From positions 1 to 29,366 of the forward strand of contig CAJUAR010000031.1 of the NCBI GenBank assembly GCA_910584495.1: a DNA stretch of 29,366 bases. Direction: 5' to 3'. Under the pieces are notes generated by a model. That model was not told where the DNA came from and made no database searches. It was given only the letters and a program-made list of their open reading frames with translations. Position numbers and translations under genes: made by a program. This stretch comes from an uncultured Muribaculaceae bacterium (GTDB lineage: Bacteria > Bacteroidota > Bacteroidia > Bacteroidales > Muribaculaceae). This document shows, piece by piece, positions 1 through 8,342 of the stretch; the first letter of the stretch is position 1; every line of letters starts with the position of its first letter.

Positions 1-54
1 TGCACGGCGAGTGACCGCCTGGTGATTAACAGATATTGTCGAACCGGCTCTTAA
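1..54 (+). CDS. Possible 3' end of an unidentified gene
   Basis: One frame is open from the window edge to a TAA at 52-54 (17 codons, ending RYCRTGS). It is followed about 10 nt later by a strong terminator hairpin, so some transcript probably ends here. The other two forward frames also stop within 30 nt, so the reading frame cannot be chosen and no product can be named. Confidence 0.2.
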   Translation, partial: CTASDRLVINRYCRTGS

Positions 55-63
55 TACATCACA

Positions 64-95
64 AAAAGAGCCGTCGAGTGCGGCTCTTTTATTTT
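64..95 (+). terminator. Rho-independent terminator upstream of groES
   Basis: A perfect 10-bp stem (64-73 with 81-90, AAAAGAGCCG/CGGCTCTTTT) has a 7-nt loop and a T-rich tail. The A and T tracts on both flanks could let it act in either direction. It separates whatever lies to the left from the groESL leader. Confidence 0.8.
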
Positions 96-167
96 ATGCC
101 ATGCCTCAAATGTCCGGCGAACGAAACTTATGGAGCTTTCAATTGTTTTCTTTGTTGGCGAGTGACA

Positions 168-192
168 AAATGTCAGTTGCCAACTGACATTT
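168..192. promoter_or_regulatory. Perfect palindrome in the groESL leader, candidate operator
   Basis: Two 12-nt arms, AAATGTCAGTTG and its exact reverse complement, flank a single C at 180. The element ends 71 nt before the groES ATG, just upstream of a TTTTTGC stretch (207-213) that weakly resembles a Bacteroidetes -7 element. It is not the CIRCE/HrcA sequence. One-base spacing makes it a poor RNA hairpin and a good dimeric protein site. Its role in heat-shock control is inference. Confidence 0.5.
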
Positions 193-263
193 CTCTTCTG
201 GCTCGCTTTTTGCAAATGTAATTACAGAAACAATTAAAATACAAACTAAACAATATCATAATC

Positions 264-536
264 ATGAAACTCAAACCACTTGCCGACCGCGTGCTCATCC
301 AACCCACAGCCGCTGAAGAAGTTACTGCTTCGGGCATCATAATCCCCGATTCCGCAAAAGAGAAACCCCTCAAAGGAACCGTTCTCGCCGTAGGCAACGG
401 AACCAAGGACGAAGAAATGGTTCTCAAAGAAGGCGATGTCGTTCTCTATGGCAAATATGCCGGAACAGAAGTTGAACTCGACGGCGACAAGGTGCTGATC
501 ATGCGACAGAACGAAGTTCTCGCAGTTGTTGAATAA
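264..536 (+). CDS. groES: Co-chaperonin GroES (Cpn10)
   Basis: This 90-residue protein is the heptameric lid of the GroEL chamber and acts in the cytoplasm. It carries the Cpn10 N-terminal signature (LKPLADRVLIQ at about residues 3-13), the mobile-loop region with SGIIIPDSA, and the KGTVLAVGNG strand, and it is the usual length. The ATG at 264 sits at the canonical N-terminus (MKLKPLADRV). It is followed after 23 nt by groEL, the classical bicistronic groESL arrangement. Regulation may involve the palindrome at 168-192. The assignment is firm. Confidence 0.97.
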   Translation: MKLKPLADRVLIQPTAAEEVTASGIIIPDSAKEKPLKGTVLAVGNGTKDEEMVLKEGDVVLYGKYAGTEVELDGDKVLIMRQNEVLAVVE

Positions 537-559
537 TTCAAGATTAAAACTCCACAGAC

Positions 560-2191
560 ATGGCAAAAGAAATTAAATTCAATATCGAAGCTCGCGAAGA
601 GCTCAAAAAAGGTGTCGACACTCTTGCCGATGCAGTCAAAGTGACACTCGGTCCAAAAGGCCGCAACGTGATTATCGGCAAACAGTTCGGAGCCCCTCAT
701 ATTACCAAAGACGGCGTTACGGTGGCTCGCGAAGTGGAGCTCGACAACCCCTTCCAGAACATGGGAGCACAGCTCGTTAAAGAAGTAGCCTCCAAAACCG
801 GCGACGACGCTGGCGACGGCACAACAACCGCCACAGTCCTTGCACAGGCAATCATCACCGTGGGGCTGAAAAACGTCACTGCCGGCGCAAACCCCATGGA
901 CCTCAAACGCGGCATCGACAAAGCCGTCGCAACCGTGGTTGAAGGCATCCGCAGCCAGGCAAAGGAAGTTGGCGACGACTTCAAACGCATCGAAGACGTT
1001 GCACGCGTTTCGGCAAATAACGACGAAACCATCGGCCGCCTCATTGCCGAAGCCATGGAGAAAGTGAAAAAAGAAGGCGTTATCACCGTCGACGAAGCCA
1101 AAGGCACCGAAACTACAATCGAAGTTGTTGAAGGCATGCAGTTCGACCGCGGCTACATCTCGCCCTACTTCGTTACCGACACCGAGAAGATGGAATGTGT
1201 CATGGAATCGCCCTTCATTCTTCTCCACGACAAAAAAATCTCCAACCTCAAAGACATCCTGCCCGTCCTCGAACAAACAGCACAAAGCGGTCGTCCGCTC
1301 CTAATCATTGCCGAAGATGTCGACCAGGACGCTCTTGCCGCTCTCGTCCTCAACCGTCTGCGCGGCTCCCTCAAAATCTGCGCTGTCAAAGCCCCGGGCT
1401 TCGGCGACCGTCGTAAGGAAATGCTCGAAGACATTGCAATCCTCACCGGTGGCACCGTCATCAGCGAAGAAAAAGGAATGCAGCTCGCCCAGGCCACAAT
1501 GCAGGACCTCGGACATGCCAACAGGGTGACTGTCAACAAAGAAAACACTACCATCGTCAACCGCGACGGCGACAAGGACAGCATTGCAACACGCGTTGCC
1601 CAAATCAAGGCTCAGATAGCACAGAGCACAAGCGACTACGACCGCGAAAAACTCCAGGAACGCCTGGCCAAACTTGCCGGCGGTGTTGCTGTCCTACATG
1701 TAGGCGCGCCTTCCGAAGTTGAAATGAAAGAAAAGAAAGACCGCGTCGACGACGCTCTGAGCGCTACTCGCGCTGCTATTGCCGAAGGTATCGTTGCAGG
1801 TGGCGGCGTGGCATACATCCGTTGCCTCGATGCTCTGAAGAACCTCAAGGGCGAAAACGACGACGAACAGACTGGTATAGCCATCGTTGAACGCGCAATC
1901 GAAGAACCTCTCCGACAAATCGCTTCCAACGCCGGTGTAGAAGGTGCCGTAGTTGTCCAAAAAGTACGTGATGCTGAAGGCAACTTCGGATACAACGCAC
2001 GCACCGACAAATACGAAGACCTTATGGCAAACGGTGTCATCGACCCTGCAAAGGTTACTCGTGTGGCCCTCGAAAACGCCGCCTCAATTGCCGGAATGTT
2101 CCTCACCACAGAATGTGTCATTGCCGACAAGAAAGAAGAAAATCCCGCCCCAGCAGCCCCGGCTATGGGAGGAATGGGCGGCATGATGTAA
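560..2191 (+). CDS. groEL: Chaperonin GroEL (Hsp60)
   Basis: This 543-residue protein is the ATP-dependent double-ring chaperonin that folds proteins inside its cavity with GroES. It is full length for the family, with the nucleotide-binding motif GDGTTTATVLA around residues 85-95, the GAGANPMDLKRGID-type equatorial segment, the apical domain at about 190-370, GGGVAYIRCL near residue 414, and a methionine/glycine tail ending GGMGGMM. The N-terminus MAKEIKFN is typical of Bacteroidetes. It is co-transcribed with groES and followed by a strong terminator at 2261-2292. No disruption is seen. Confidence 0.98.
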   Translation: MAKEIKFNIEAREELKKGVDTLADAVKVTLGPKGRNVIIGKQFGAPHITKDGVTVAREVELDNPFQNMGAQLVKEVASKTGDDAGDGTTTATVLAQAIITVGLKNVTAGANPMDLKRGIDKAVATVVEGIRSQAKEVGDDFKRIEDVARVSANNDETIGRLIAEAMEKVKKEGVITVDEAKGTETTIEVVEGMQFDRGYISPYFVTDTEKMECVMESPFILLHDKKISNLKDILPVLEQTAQSGRPLLIIAEDVDQDALAALVLNRLRGSLKICAVKAPGFGDRRKEMLEDIAILTGGTVISEEKGMQLAQATMQDLGHANRVTVNKENTTIVNRDGDKDSIATRVAQIKAQIAQSTSDYDREKLQERLAKLAGGVAVLHVGAPSEVEMKEKKDRVDDALSATRAAIAEGIVAGGGVAYIRCLDALKNLKGENDDEQTGIAIVERAIEEPLRQIASNAGVEGAVVVQKVRDAEGNFGYNARTDKYEDLMANGVIDPAKVTRVALENAASIAGMFLTTECVIADKKEENPAPAAPAMGGMGGMM

Positions 2192-2260
2192 GCCACTAAC
2201 CAACAATAACTTTGCATATCTGTTTCAACGCATCGCAAAGTCGTTCAGTCAATTACATAC

Positions 2261-2292
2261 AAATCACCTCCTTCGCGGAGGTGATTTTTTTT
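2261..2292 (+). terminator. Terminator after groEL
   Basis: An 11-bp perfect stem (2261-2271 with 2277-2287, arms AAATCACCTCC/GGAGGTGATTT) has the 5-nt loop TTCGC and runs into a long T tract. It ends the groESL operon. Confidence 0.93.
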
Positions 2293-2334
2293 GTTAATTG
2301 TGCTGTGCATGGGGCTGCGGTCAAAGTTTTTTTG

Positions 2335-2342
2335 TAACTTTG
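2335..2342 (+). promoter_or_regulatory. Bacteroidetes -7 element before the lptD-like gene
   Basis: TAACTTTG exactly matches the TAnnTTTG consensus. No good TTTG -33 box lies 19-20 nt upstream, so the promoter is only partly supported. Transcription would begin near 2349, which bears on the start codon of the next gene. Confidence 0.45.
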
Positions 2343-2346
2343 CTGT

Positions 2347-5100
2347 TTGAAAAGCGACTACTCAAGTTTGAAAAGACTATTATTATATATATTCGTTGTG
2401 CTTATAGGCCTGTGTGCCTTCTCCTTGCCCTCGACGCGAGCCGAAGGTGAAGAGGAGATTCCTGCCATTATATCGACCGACACCGTCGGCGGCGATTCGC
2501 TGCTCGTTGTCCCTGCCGACACTATGACACCGGCTCTTGCAGCTCTCGTCAAAGCCGATTCCATGCCACCAAGCCGCATGCGCTACGACAAAACCGACCT
2601 CGAATCCCAAGTACAGTTTGCTTCGGAAGATTCAATGATTCTTGTCGGGCAGGATTCTGCTTTTATGTTCGGAAGCGGCAGTGTTACATACGGCGACATA
2701 AAGCTCGACGCCGACCGCATTGAGATGAATCTTCACGACAATACGGTATATGCCGTGGGTACTCCCGACAGCACTGGTGAAATCAAGGGAAAACCCATTT
2801 TCAACGAAAAAGGCACAGACTACGAAGCCGCAAACATGCGCTATAACTTCAAAACGCAGAAAGGCTTTATCCGCAACGTCGTAACCCAGCAGGGCGAAGG
2901 CTACCTGACAGGTGGCACTACGAAAAAAGATGTTGAAAATGAATTTTATATCAAAGACGGACGCTACACCACCTGCGACCATCACGACTGCCCCCACTTC
3001 TACTTCAACATTACCAAAGGCAAAGTGCGACCGGGCAAAAACATCGTCGTAGGCCCCACATATATGGTACTGGCCGGTCTGCCGCTGCCTCTGGCCGTGC
3101 CGTTCGGTTATTTCCCATTCACCGACAAATATGCCTCGGGAATCATCGTGCCCACTTTCGGCGACGACTACAACCGCGGATTCTATCTCAGCGACGGCGG
3201 ATATTATTTTGCAATCAACGACAATATCGACCTCGCTCTCACCGGAGAAATCTACACCAAGGGCTCATGGGGCTTGCAGGCCACTTCAACCTATGCCAAA
3301 CGATATAAGTACTCAGGCAACTTCAATGTCAGCTACCTTAAGACGGTGCTTGGCGAAAAAGGCTCGCCCGACTACTCCACGCAGACCAACTTCCAGATTA
3401 TCTGGAGCCACAGCCAGGATGCAAAGGCCAACCCAAACATGAACCTGTCGGCAAGCGTCAACTTCACCACTTCGGGCTACACGCGCAACAACCTCAATTC
3501 CTACTACTCGCCCTCCTTCACCGAGAACACCAAGAGCTCGACAATCAACATGACCTACCGTTTCCCGCAGTCGAAATGGAGCCTCTCTACGACATTCAAC
3601 GTGTCTCAAAGAACACAGGACAGCACACTCTCCGTATCGTTCCCCAATGTGACAGTAACCATGTCGCAGCTCTATCCCTTCAAGCGCAAAAAAGCTATCG
3701 GCGAGGCTAAATGGTACGAAAAAATTAAAATGTCCTACACCGGACAGCTGCAGAACTCGCTCACTGCCAAGCAGGACGTTTTCTTCAAGAAAAGCCTCAT
3801 AAAAGACTGGCGAAACGGAATGGTACACCGAGTGCCTATTTCGGCTACGTTCAACCTCTTCAAATACATCAATGTAACACCGTCGCTGAGCCTCACCGAC
3901 CGTATGTATACCACCAAGGTGAACCGCAGCTACGACCAGGAAAGAGGCGTTGAGCTGATGGACACCACCTACGGTTTCTACAACGTGTGGGACTTCCAGG
4001 GCAGCGTGTCGCTCGACACCAAGATGTATCTTTTCTTCCAGCCTCTGGGCTTCCTGGGCAAAAAGGTGAAGATGATCCGTAATGTCATCACTCCTTCCTT
4101 GTCGTTCAGCGGCAATCCCGACTTTGCCTCGCCTTTCTTCGGTTATTACGGAAAATACAGCTATATCGACAGCCGTGGCCGTCAGATGGAACGGCAGTAC
4201 TCCAAGTTCCCCAACGGCCTCTTCGGCGTGCCGGGAGCCGGTCCGTCGGGCTCTTTGTCCATGTCAATCTCCGACAACCTGGAGATGAAAGTGAAGAGCG
4301 ACAACGACAGCACCGGAGAAAAGAAAATTTCGCTCATCGAAAACTTCCAGATTTCGCAGAGCTATAACTTCGTGGCCGATTCGCTGCGATGGAGCGACAT
4401 CAACACTTCGCTACTGCTGCGTCTTGCCAAGAACTTCAACCTCAACATTTCGGCAACGTGGGACCCCTACACCTACGCTCTGAACGAAAGCGGAACTCCG
4501 GTGAAGGTCAACCGCACACGTCTGCAAGCCGGCAAAGGATGGGGACGACTGATGCGCACCGGAACATCGTTCTCCTATACGTTCAACAACGACACATTCA
4601 AGCGCAAAAACAAAAAGGATAACCCCGACAATAACAACCAGCCCACCGACGGAGCCTCAAACGACCGCAACAACCGCGACAGGCAAGAAGACCAGAACAG
4701 CCAGTCGGCCGAACTCGATCCCGACGGATATGTGCGCTGGCGCGTGCCGTGGAGCTTGTCGGTCAACTACTCGGTGAACTACGGCTACGGCTCGTTCAAC
4801 AAAAAGAAAATGGAATACGACGGACGAATTACCCAGAATCTATCTTTCTCGGGCAACATTCAGCCCACGCCAAACTGGAATTTCTCGTTCTCGGCCTCAT
4901 ATAATTTCGACACGCACAAAATTGCATATATGAATTGCAACATATCCCGCGACCTACACTGCTTTGCCATGACGGCAAGCTTTGTGCCTGTGGGACCGTA
5001 TAAAAGCTATAATTTCCACATATCAGTCAAGTCTTCATTGCTGAGCGACCTCAAATATGACAAACGCTCATCGATTTCGAACGGCATAAGATGGTACTGA
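2347..5100 (+). CDS. lptD: LptD-like outer-membrane LPS assembly protein
   Basis: This is a long outer-membrane beta-barrel of the Bacteroidetes LptD/OstA type, the translocon that inserts lipopolysaccharide into the outer leaflet. It has a hydrophobic signal peptide (about residues 9-33), an LptA/OstA-like jellyroll region (about 85-225, with repeated D/G-rich strands such as GSGSVTYGDIKLDADRIEM), then a barrel rich in aromatic residues ending in RWY. A hydrophilic Asn/Asp-rich loop lies near residues 750-795. Two cysteines sit close together in the TTCDHHDCPHF segment. No ATG fits the signal peptide: TTG at 2347 or TTG at 2368 (codon 8) must be used. The 2368 start fits the -7 element at 2335 better, because it leaves a short leader. 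A DUF4421 gene follows closely. Confidence 0.85.
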   Translation: MKSDYSSLKRLLLYIFVVLIGLCAFSLPSTRAEGEEEIPAIISTDTVGGDSLLVVPADTMTPALAALVKADSMPPSRMRYDKTDLESQVQFASEDSMILVGQDSAFMFGSGSVTYGDIKLDADRIEMNLHDNTVYAVGTPDSTGEIKGKPIFNEKGTDYEAANMRYNFKTQKGFIRNVVTQQGEGYLTGGTTKKDVENEFYIKDGRYTTCDHHDCPHFYFNITKGKVRPGKNIVVGPTYMVLAGLPLPLAVPFGYFPFTDKYASGIIVPTFGDDYNRGFYLSDGGYYFAINDNIDLALTGEIYTKGSWGLQATSTYAKRYKYSGNFNVSYLKTVLGEKGSPDYSTQTNFQIIWSHSQDAKANPNMNLSASVNFTTSGYTRNNLNSYYSPSFTENTKSSTINMTYRFPQSKWSLSTTFNVSQRTQDSTLSVSFPNVTVTMSQLYPFKRKKAIGEAKWYEKIKMSYTGQLQNSLTAKQDVFFKKSLIKDWRNGMVHRVPISATFNLFKYINVTPSLSLTDRMYTTKVNRSYDQERGVELMDTTYGFYNVWDFQGSVSLDTKMYLFFQPLGFLGKKVKMIRNVITPSLSFSGNPDFASPFFGYYGKYSYIDSRGRQMERQYSKFPNGLFGVPGAGPSGSLSMSISDNLEMKVKSDNDSTGEKKISLIENFQISQSYNFVADSLRWSDINTSLLLRLAKNFNLNISATWDPYTYALNESGTPVKVNRTRLQAGKGWGRLMRTGTSFSYTFNNDTFKRKNKKDNPDNNNQPTDGASNDRNNRDRQEDQNSQSAELDPDGYVRWRVPWSLSVNYSVNYGYGSFNKKKMEYDGRITQNLSFSGNIQPTPNWNFSFSASYNFDTHKIAYMNCNISRDLHCFAMTASFVPVGPYKSYNFHISVKSSLLSDLKYDKRSSISNGIRWY

Positions 5101-5113
5101 CGGTGTCGACACC

Positions 5114-6172
5114 ATGAAACACAGGCATAAAATCCTGTCTTTTGTCTGTTTGCTGCTCCTCTCGGCGTTAGCAAACCATTGCCATGCGTTTTCATTCGAC
5201 CTCGACAGCATTGCCTCCATGGGCAAATTTCCACGATTTGTGGTGAACACCTACCGATGGGGAGACAAGTTCTTCAACGGCTACGACACTGCATATGTCA
5301 GAGGAACCGGATATAAATTCAACGCAAAAATAACCACCGACAACTGGCTCGACGGATACCACTTCCAACTGCCCAACAAAACTAACATACTCATGTACTC
5401 CGACCCTTCGACTTCAGTCGGACTCTACGTCACCTACCTTGCATTGTCGGCCGGATACGACGTGAACATCAGCAAGCTCCTCAACGGCCCCGACAAGTCG
5501 CGACGACGCCTGCGTTTTGGCTTCAACTGCATGCTCTTCGCCGTCGAAGCATACTTCACACGCAACGATGTGGGCACAACCATCCGCCGATTCGGCATCG
5601 GCGGAGAAGGCAAGCACCTCAATGTGCCTTTCAACGCCCTGCTTAACGAAACATGGGGCATCGACGCATATTATTTCCTGACCCACAAACGATATAGCGA
5701 AGCTGCCGCTTTCAGCTTCAGCCGAATTCAGCGACGCAGTGCCGGCTCATTCTACACCGGCTTTTCCATATACCACCAGTCGCTGAAATTCAATTTCAGC
5801 GGACTGCCAAGGGAACTGCTCGAAGAGCTGCCGCCTTCATGGCACAACTACCGCTACAATGTAGACACCTACAACTATGCAGTGCGCCTGGGCTATGGCT
5901 ACAACTGGTGTTTTTCGCGCCGATGGACATTGGGGGTGAGCATGTCGCCGATAATCGGTATCCGCAAAGGATATGTCAATTCCAACATCTCGGAGGTCTC
6001 TCTGTCGCTCTTCAACCGGGCCAAGCTCTCGGTGGTGTGGAATTGCGGTCGTTGGTTTTTCGGCTCTACTGGCAAAATGGACATAGCCATCATAAACAGC
6101 AAAAAAACAACCTACGCCGGCGGATTTCTTTCGTTCGAAGCCGTTTTCGGCTATAGGTTCAACCTTTGGTAG
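5114..6172 (+). CDS. DUF4421 domain protein, probably outer-membrane associated
   Basis: This 352-residue protein has an N-terminal signal peptide (hydrophobic stretch about residues 7-25, cleavage near NHCHAFS). The body is rich in alternating aromatic and polar residues, suggesting a small outer-membrane barrel. The N-terminal segment FPRFVVNTYRWGDKFFNGYD and the later YRYNVDTYNYAVRLGYGYNW resemble the Bacteroidetes DUF4421 family, whose function is unknown. It lies 13 nt after the lptD-like gene with no terminator between them, so it is probably in the same operon and may share an envelope role. The family assignment is from memory of the sequence pattern; the role is inference. Confidence 0.75.
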   Translation: MKHRHKILSFVCLLLLSALANHCHAFSFDLDSIASMGKFPRFVVNTYRWGDKFFNGYDTAYVRGTGYKFNAKITTDNWLDGYHFQLPNKTNILMYSDPSTSVGLYVTYLALSAGYDVNISKLLNGPDKSRRRLRFGFNCMLFAVEAYFTRNDVGTTIRRFGIGGEGKHLNVPFNALLNETWGIDAYYFLTHKRYSEAAAFSFSRIQRRSAGSFYTGFSIYHQSLKFNFSGLPRELLEELPPSWHNYRYNVDTYNYAVRLGYGYNWCFSRRWTLGVSMSPIIGIRKGYVNSNISEVSLSLFNRAKLSVVWNCGRWFFGSTGKMDIAIINSKKTTYAGGFLSFEAVFGYRFNLW

Positions 6173-6174
6173 AC

Positions 6175-6202
6175 AAGACAACAGTCGCGCAAGACAACAG
6201 TC
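6175..6202 (+). repeat. Short direct repeat downstream of the DUF4421 gene
   Basis: The 12-mer AAGACAACAGTC occurs at 6175-6186 and again at 6191-6202, a 16-nt period. The first copy starts 3 nt after the stop codon. No function can be assigned; it may be a small local duplication. Confidence 0.4.
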
Positions 6203-6233
6203 ATGGGCAAAAACATGTTTTTTGGCATATTTA

Positions 6234-6265
6234 CTTGTCGGTGTGAAGAAAAGTCGCTATCTTCG
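6234..6265 (+). promoter_or_regulatory. Promoter of the glycogen operon
   Basis: A -33-like CTTG (6234-6237) lies 20 nt before TATCTTCG (6258-6265), a one-base variant of the Bacteroidetes -7 consensus. The predicted start near 6272 leaves a leader of about 80 nt before the debranching-enzyme ATG. Confidence 0.6.
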
Positions 6266-6354
6266 CAAAATTAAAAGACCATTTATAATAATTATCCATT
6301 CTCCTCACAACCGACATTAACGAAAAAAAAGCTATCTTTATAAACTAATACCAA

Positions 6355-8307
6355 ATGAGTTATCTTAAATTTGATAAGAACCTGCTCATCAATCTGGAAC
6401 AGTCGCTGCCCAAAGAAATGTTGCGCACCAACCAGGCCGGTGCCTACCATTGCACCAGCCTTGTGGGATGCAACACACGCAAGCAGCACGGCCTCCTGGT
6501 AATCCCTATCGAAGAGTTGGACAACAAATCGCATGTGATGCTGTCCAGCCTCGACGAAACTGTAATCCAGCACGGGGCCCCGTTCAACCTGGGCATACAC
6601 CGCTACAAAGGCGGTGTCTACAGCCCTGCAGGCCACAAGTATATCCGTGAGTTCGACTGCGAAGGTGTGCCCCGCACCACCTACCGCGTGGGCGGTGTGA
6701 TTCTAACCAAGGAAAAAATCTTCATCAGCCGCGAAAACCGTATCCTCATCCGCTACACTCTTGTCGAAGCACACTCGGCCACCACGCTCCGCTTCAAGCC
6801 TTTCCTGGCGTTCCGCGAGGTCAACAACCTATGCATGGCCAACGACGCAATAAACCGAGAGATTACTCCGGTCAACAACGGTGTGGCAAGCTGCCTCTAT
6901 CCCGGGTTCCCCACCCTCTATATGCAGTTCAACCACACGCCCCAATGGGTCGACGAACCTAACTGGTACAAAGATATTGAATATGTCAAAGACCTCGAAC
7001 GCGGCGTGCCTTACTGCGAGGACCTGTGGGTACCCGGCTATTTCGAAGTGCCTATCAAAAAAGGCGAATCGCTCATTTTCTCGGCCGGCATAAACGAGGT
7101 TAATCCACGCAACCTCTCAAAGATGTACGAGGCCGAAATTTCGAGCCGCACACCTCGAACTTCTTTCTTCAACTGCCTCAAGAACTCTGCCAAACAGTTC
7201 TATATCCGACGCGGCGACGGCATGTACCTCATTTCGGGCTTCCCTTGGGGTGTGGTGCTCGCCCGCAACACTTTCATGGCAATGCCGGGCCTGACCCTTG
7301 CCATCGACCACCGTGCCGACTACGAGGAAATCATGGACACGGCTCTCAAAGCCCTGCTCAACTTTGTCGAAACCCGCAAGCTGTCCAAACACATACGCGG
7401 CATCGACCTTCCCGACATTCCTCTGTGGGCTCTGTGGGCTCTACAGCAGTATACCAAAACAGTAGGCTACGACGACGCCCGCAGCAAATATATGCAGCCT
7501 GTGGCCACTCTCGTCGACTGGATTCTTGCCGGAGGCCATCCAAACCTGTTTGTGGACCAGGCCACAGGCCTGATTTCGACCGACGGGCATCTGAGCCCCG
7601 CTTCGTGGATGAATTCAATGCTCGGCGGCCTGCCCGTTGTGCGACGCACTGGCAAGCTGGTCGAATTCAATGCATTGTGGTACAACGCCCTGCGCTTTGC
7701 TGCTCAGCTTGCCGAAGGCCTTCCCGAACTCGAAGAACGCCGTCAGTCATGGCTCGCCGAAGCCGAAAAGATGAAACAACCCTTTGTTGACACCTTCCTC
7801 AACGAAAGCGGCTATCTCTACGACTTTGTCGACGGCACTTTTGCCGAACCTTCGGTGCGTCCCAATATGGCCATAGCCATAGGGCTTGACTATTCGCCGC
7901 TTGACCGCCGTCAGCGCAAGAGCGTGCTCGATGTGGTGACTCGCGAACTACTCACCCCAAAAGGCCTGCGCACTCTTTCGCCAAAGAGCTACGGCTACCG
8001 CCCCTACTACCAGGGCTCGCCCGACGAGCGAGAATTTGCCATGCACAACGGCCCGGCCCGCCCATGGCTAATAGGATTCTATGCCGATGCCTATCTGAGA
8101 GTGTTCGGACAAAGCGGCGTGGGGTATATCGACCGCATGCTCATAGGCTTTGAAGAAGATATGACACAGGGATGCATAGGCTCGCTCTCGCAGCTCTACG
8201 ACGGAAACCCGCCCTATACGGGCCGAGGTGCCGTGAGCCACGCCACAAACGTTGCCGAAGTGCTCCGTGCCTACCGCACCCTCAAACGCTTCGACCAAAA
8301 TAGTTGA
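6355..8307 (+). CDS. Glycogen debranching enzyme (amylo-alpha-1,6-glucosidase, GH133-like)
   Basis: This 650-residue cytoplasmic enzyme is predicted to hydrolyse alpha-1,6 branches in glycogen. The N-terminal domain (about residues 15-230) has the family hallmark TNQAGAYHCTSLVGCNTRKQHGLLV. The C-terminal catalytic (alpha/alpha)6 domain (about 290-645) contains SGFPWGVVLARNTFMAMPGL, TGLISTDGHLSPASWMNSM, and the WYNALRFAAQLA and RPNMAIAIGL segments typical of the archaeal/bacterial GDE family. No signal peptide is seen. It is the first gene of a three-gene alpha-glucan operon and is followed 35 nt later by a glycogen-synthase-like transferase. The ATG at 6355 starts the conserved N-terminus MSYLKFDKNLL. 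Length fits the family. Confidence 0.9.
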   Translation: MSYLKFDKNLLINLEQSLPKEMLRTNQAGAYHCTSLVGCNTRKQHGLLVIPIEELDNKSHVMLSSLDETVIQHGAPFNLGIHRYKGGVYSPAGHKYIREFDCEGVPRTTYRVGGVILTKEKIFISRENRILIRYTLVEAHSATTLRFKPFLAFREVNNLCMANDAINREITPVNNGVASCLYPGFPTLYMQFNHTPQWVDEPNWYKDIEYVKDLERGVPYCEDLWVPGYFEVPIKKGESLIFSAGINEVNPRNLSKMYEAEISSRTPRTSFFNCLKNSAKQFYIRRGDGMYLISGFPWGVVLARNTFMAMPGLTLAIDHRADYEEIMDTALKALLNFVETRKLSKHIRGIDLPDIPLWALWALQQYTKTVGYDDARSKYMQPVATLVDWILAGGHPNLFVDQATGLISTDGHLSPASWMNSMLGGLPVVRRTGKLVEFNALWYNALRFAAQLAEGLPELEERRQSWLAEAEKMKQPFVDTFLNESGYLYDFVDGTFAEPSVRPNMAIAIGLDYSPLDRRQRKSVLDVVTRELLTPKGLRTLSPKSYGYRPYYQGSPDEREFAMHNGPARPWLIGFYADAYLRVFGQSGVGYIDRMLIGFEEDMTQGCIGSLSQLYDGNPPYTGRGAVSHATNVAEVLRAYRTLKRFDQNS

Positions 8308-8342
8308 CTTTATTCCCAATTACATATCTTAATCAATTCACA

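Noticed and set aside
155..192. CIRCE/HrcA operator upstream of groES
   Set aside because: The arms do not match TTAGCACTC/GAGTGCTAA and the 1-nt spacer is wrong for CIRCE.
36..221. A 61-codon frame on the plus strand upstream of groES
   Set aside because: It runs through the terminator hairpin and the palindrome, has no family-like features, and lies in a clear regulatory leader.
446..1285. A 279-codon frame antisense to groEL
   Set aside because: It is a shadow of strong codon bias in groEL; the product is rich in Phe, Cys and His with no domain, and overlaps conserved groEL codons.
8304..8342. Upstream TTG extension of the GT4 glycosyltransferase
   Set aside because: It overlaps the stop of the previous gene and adds 13 residues that do not fit the family; the ATG at 8343 opens the conserved N-terminus.
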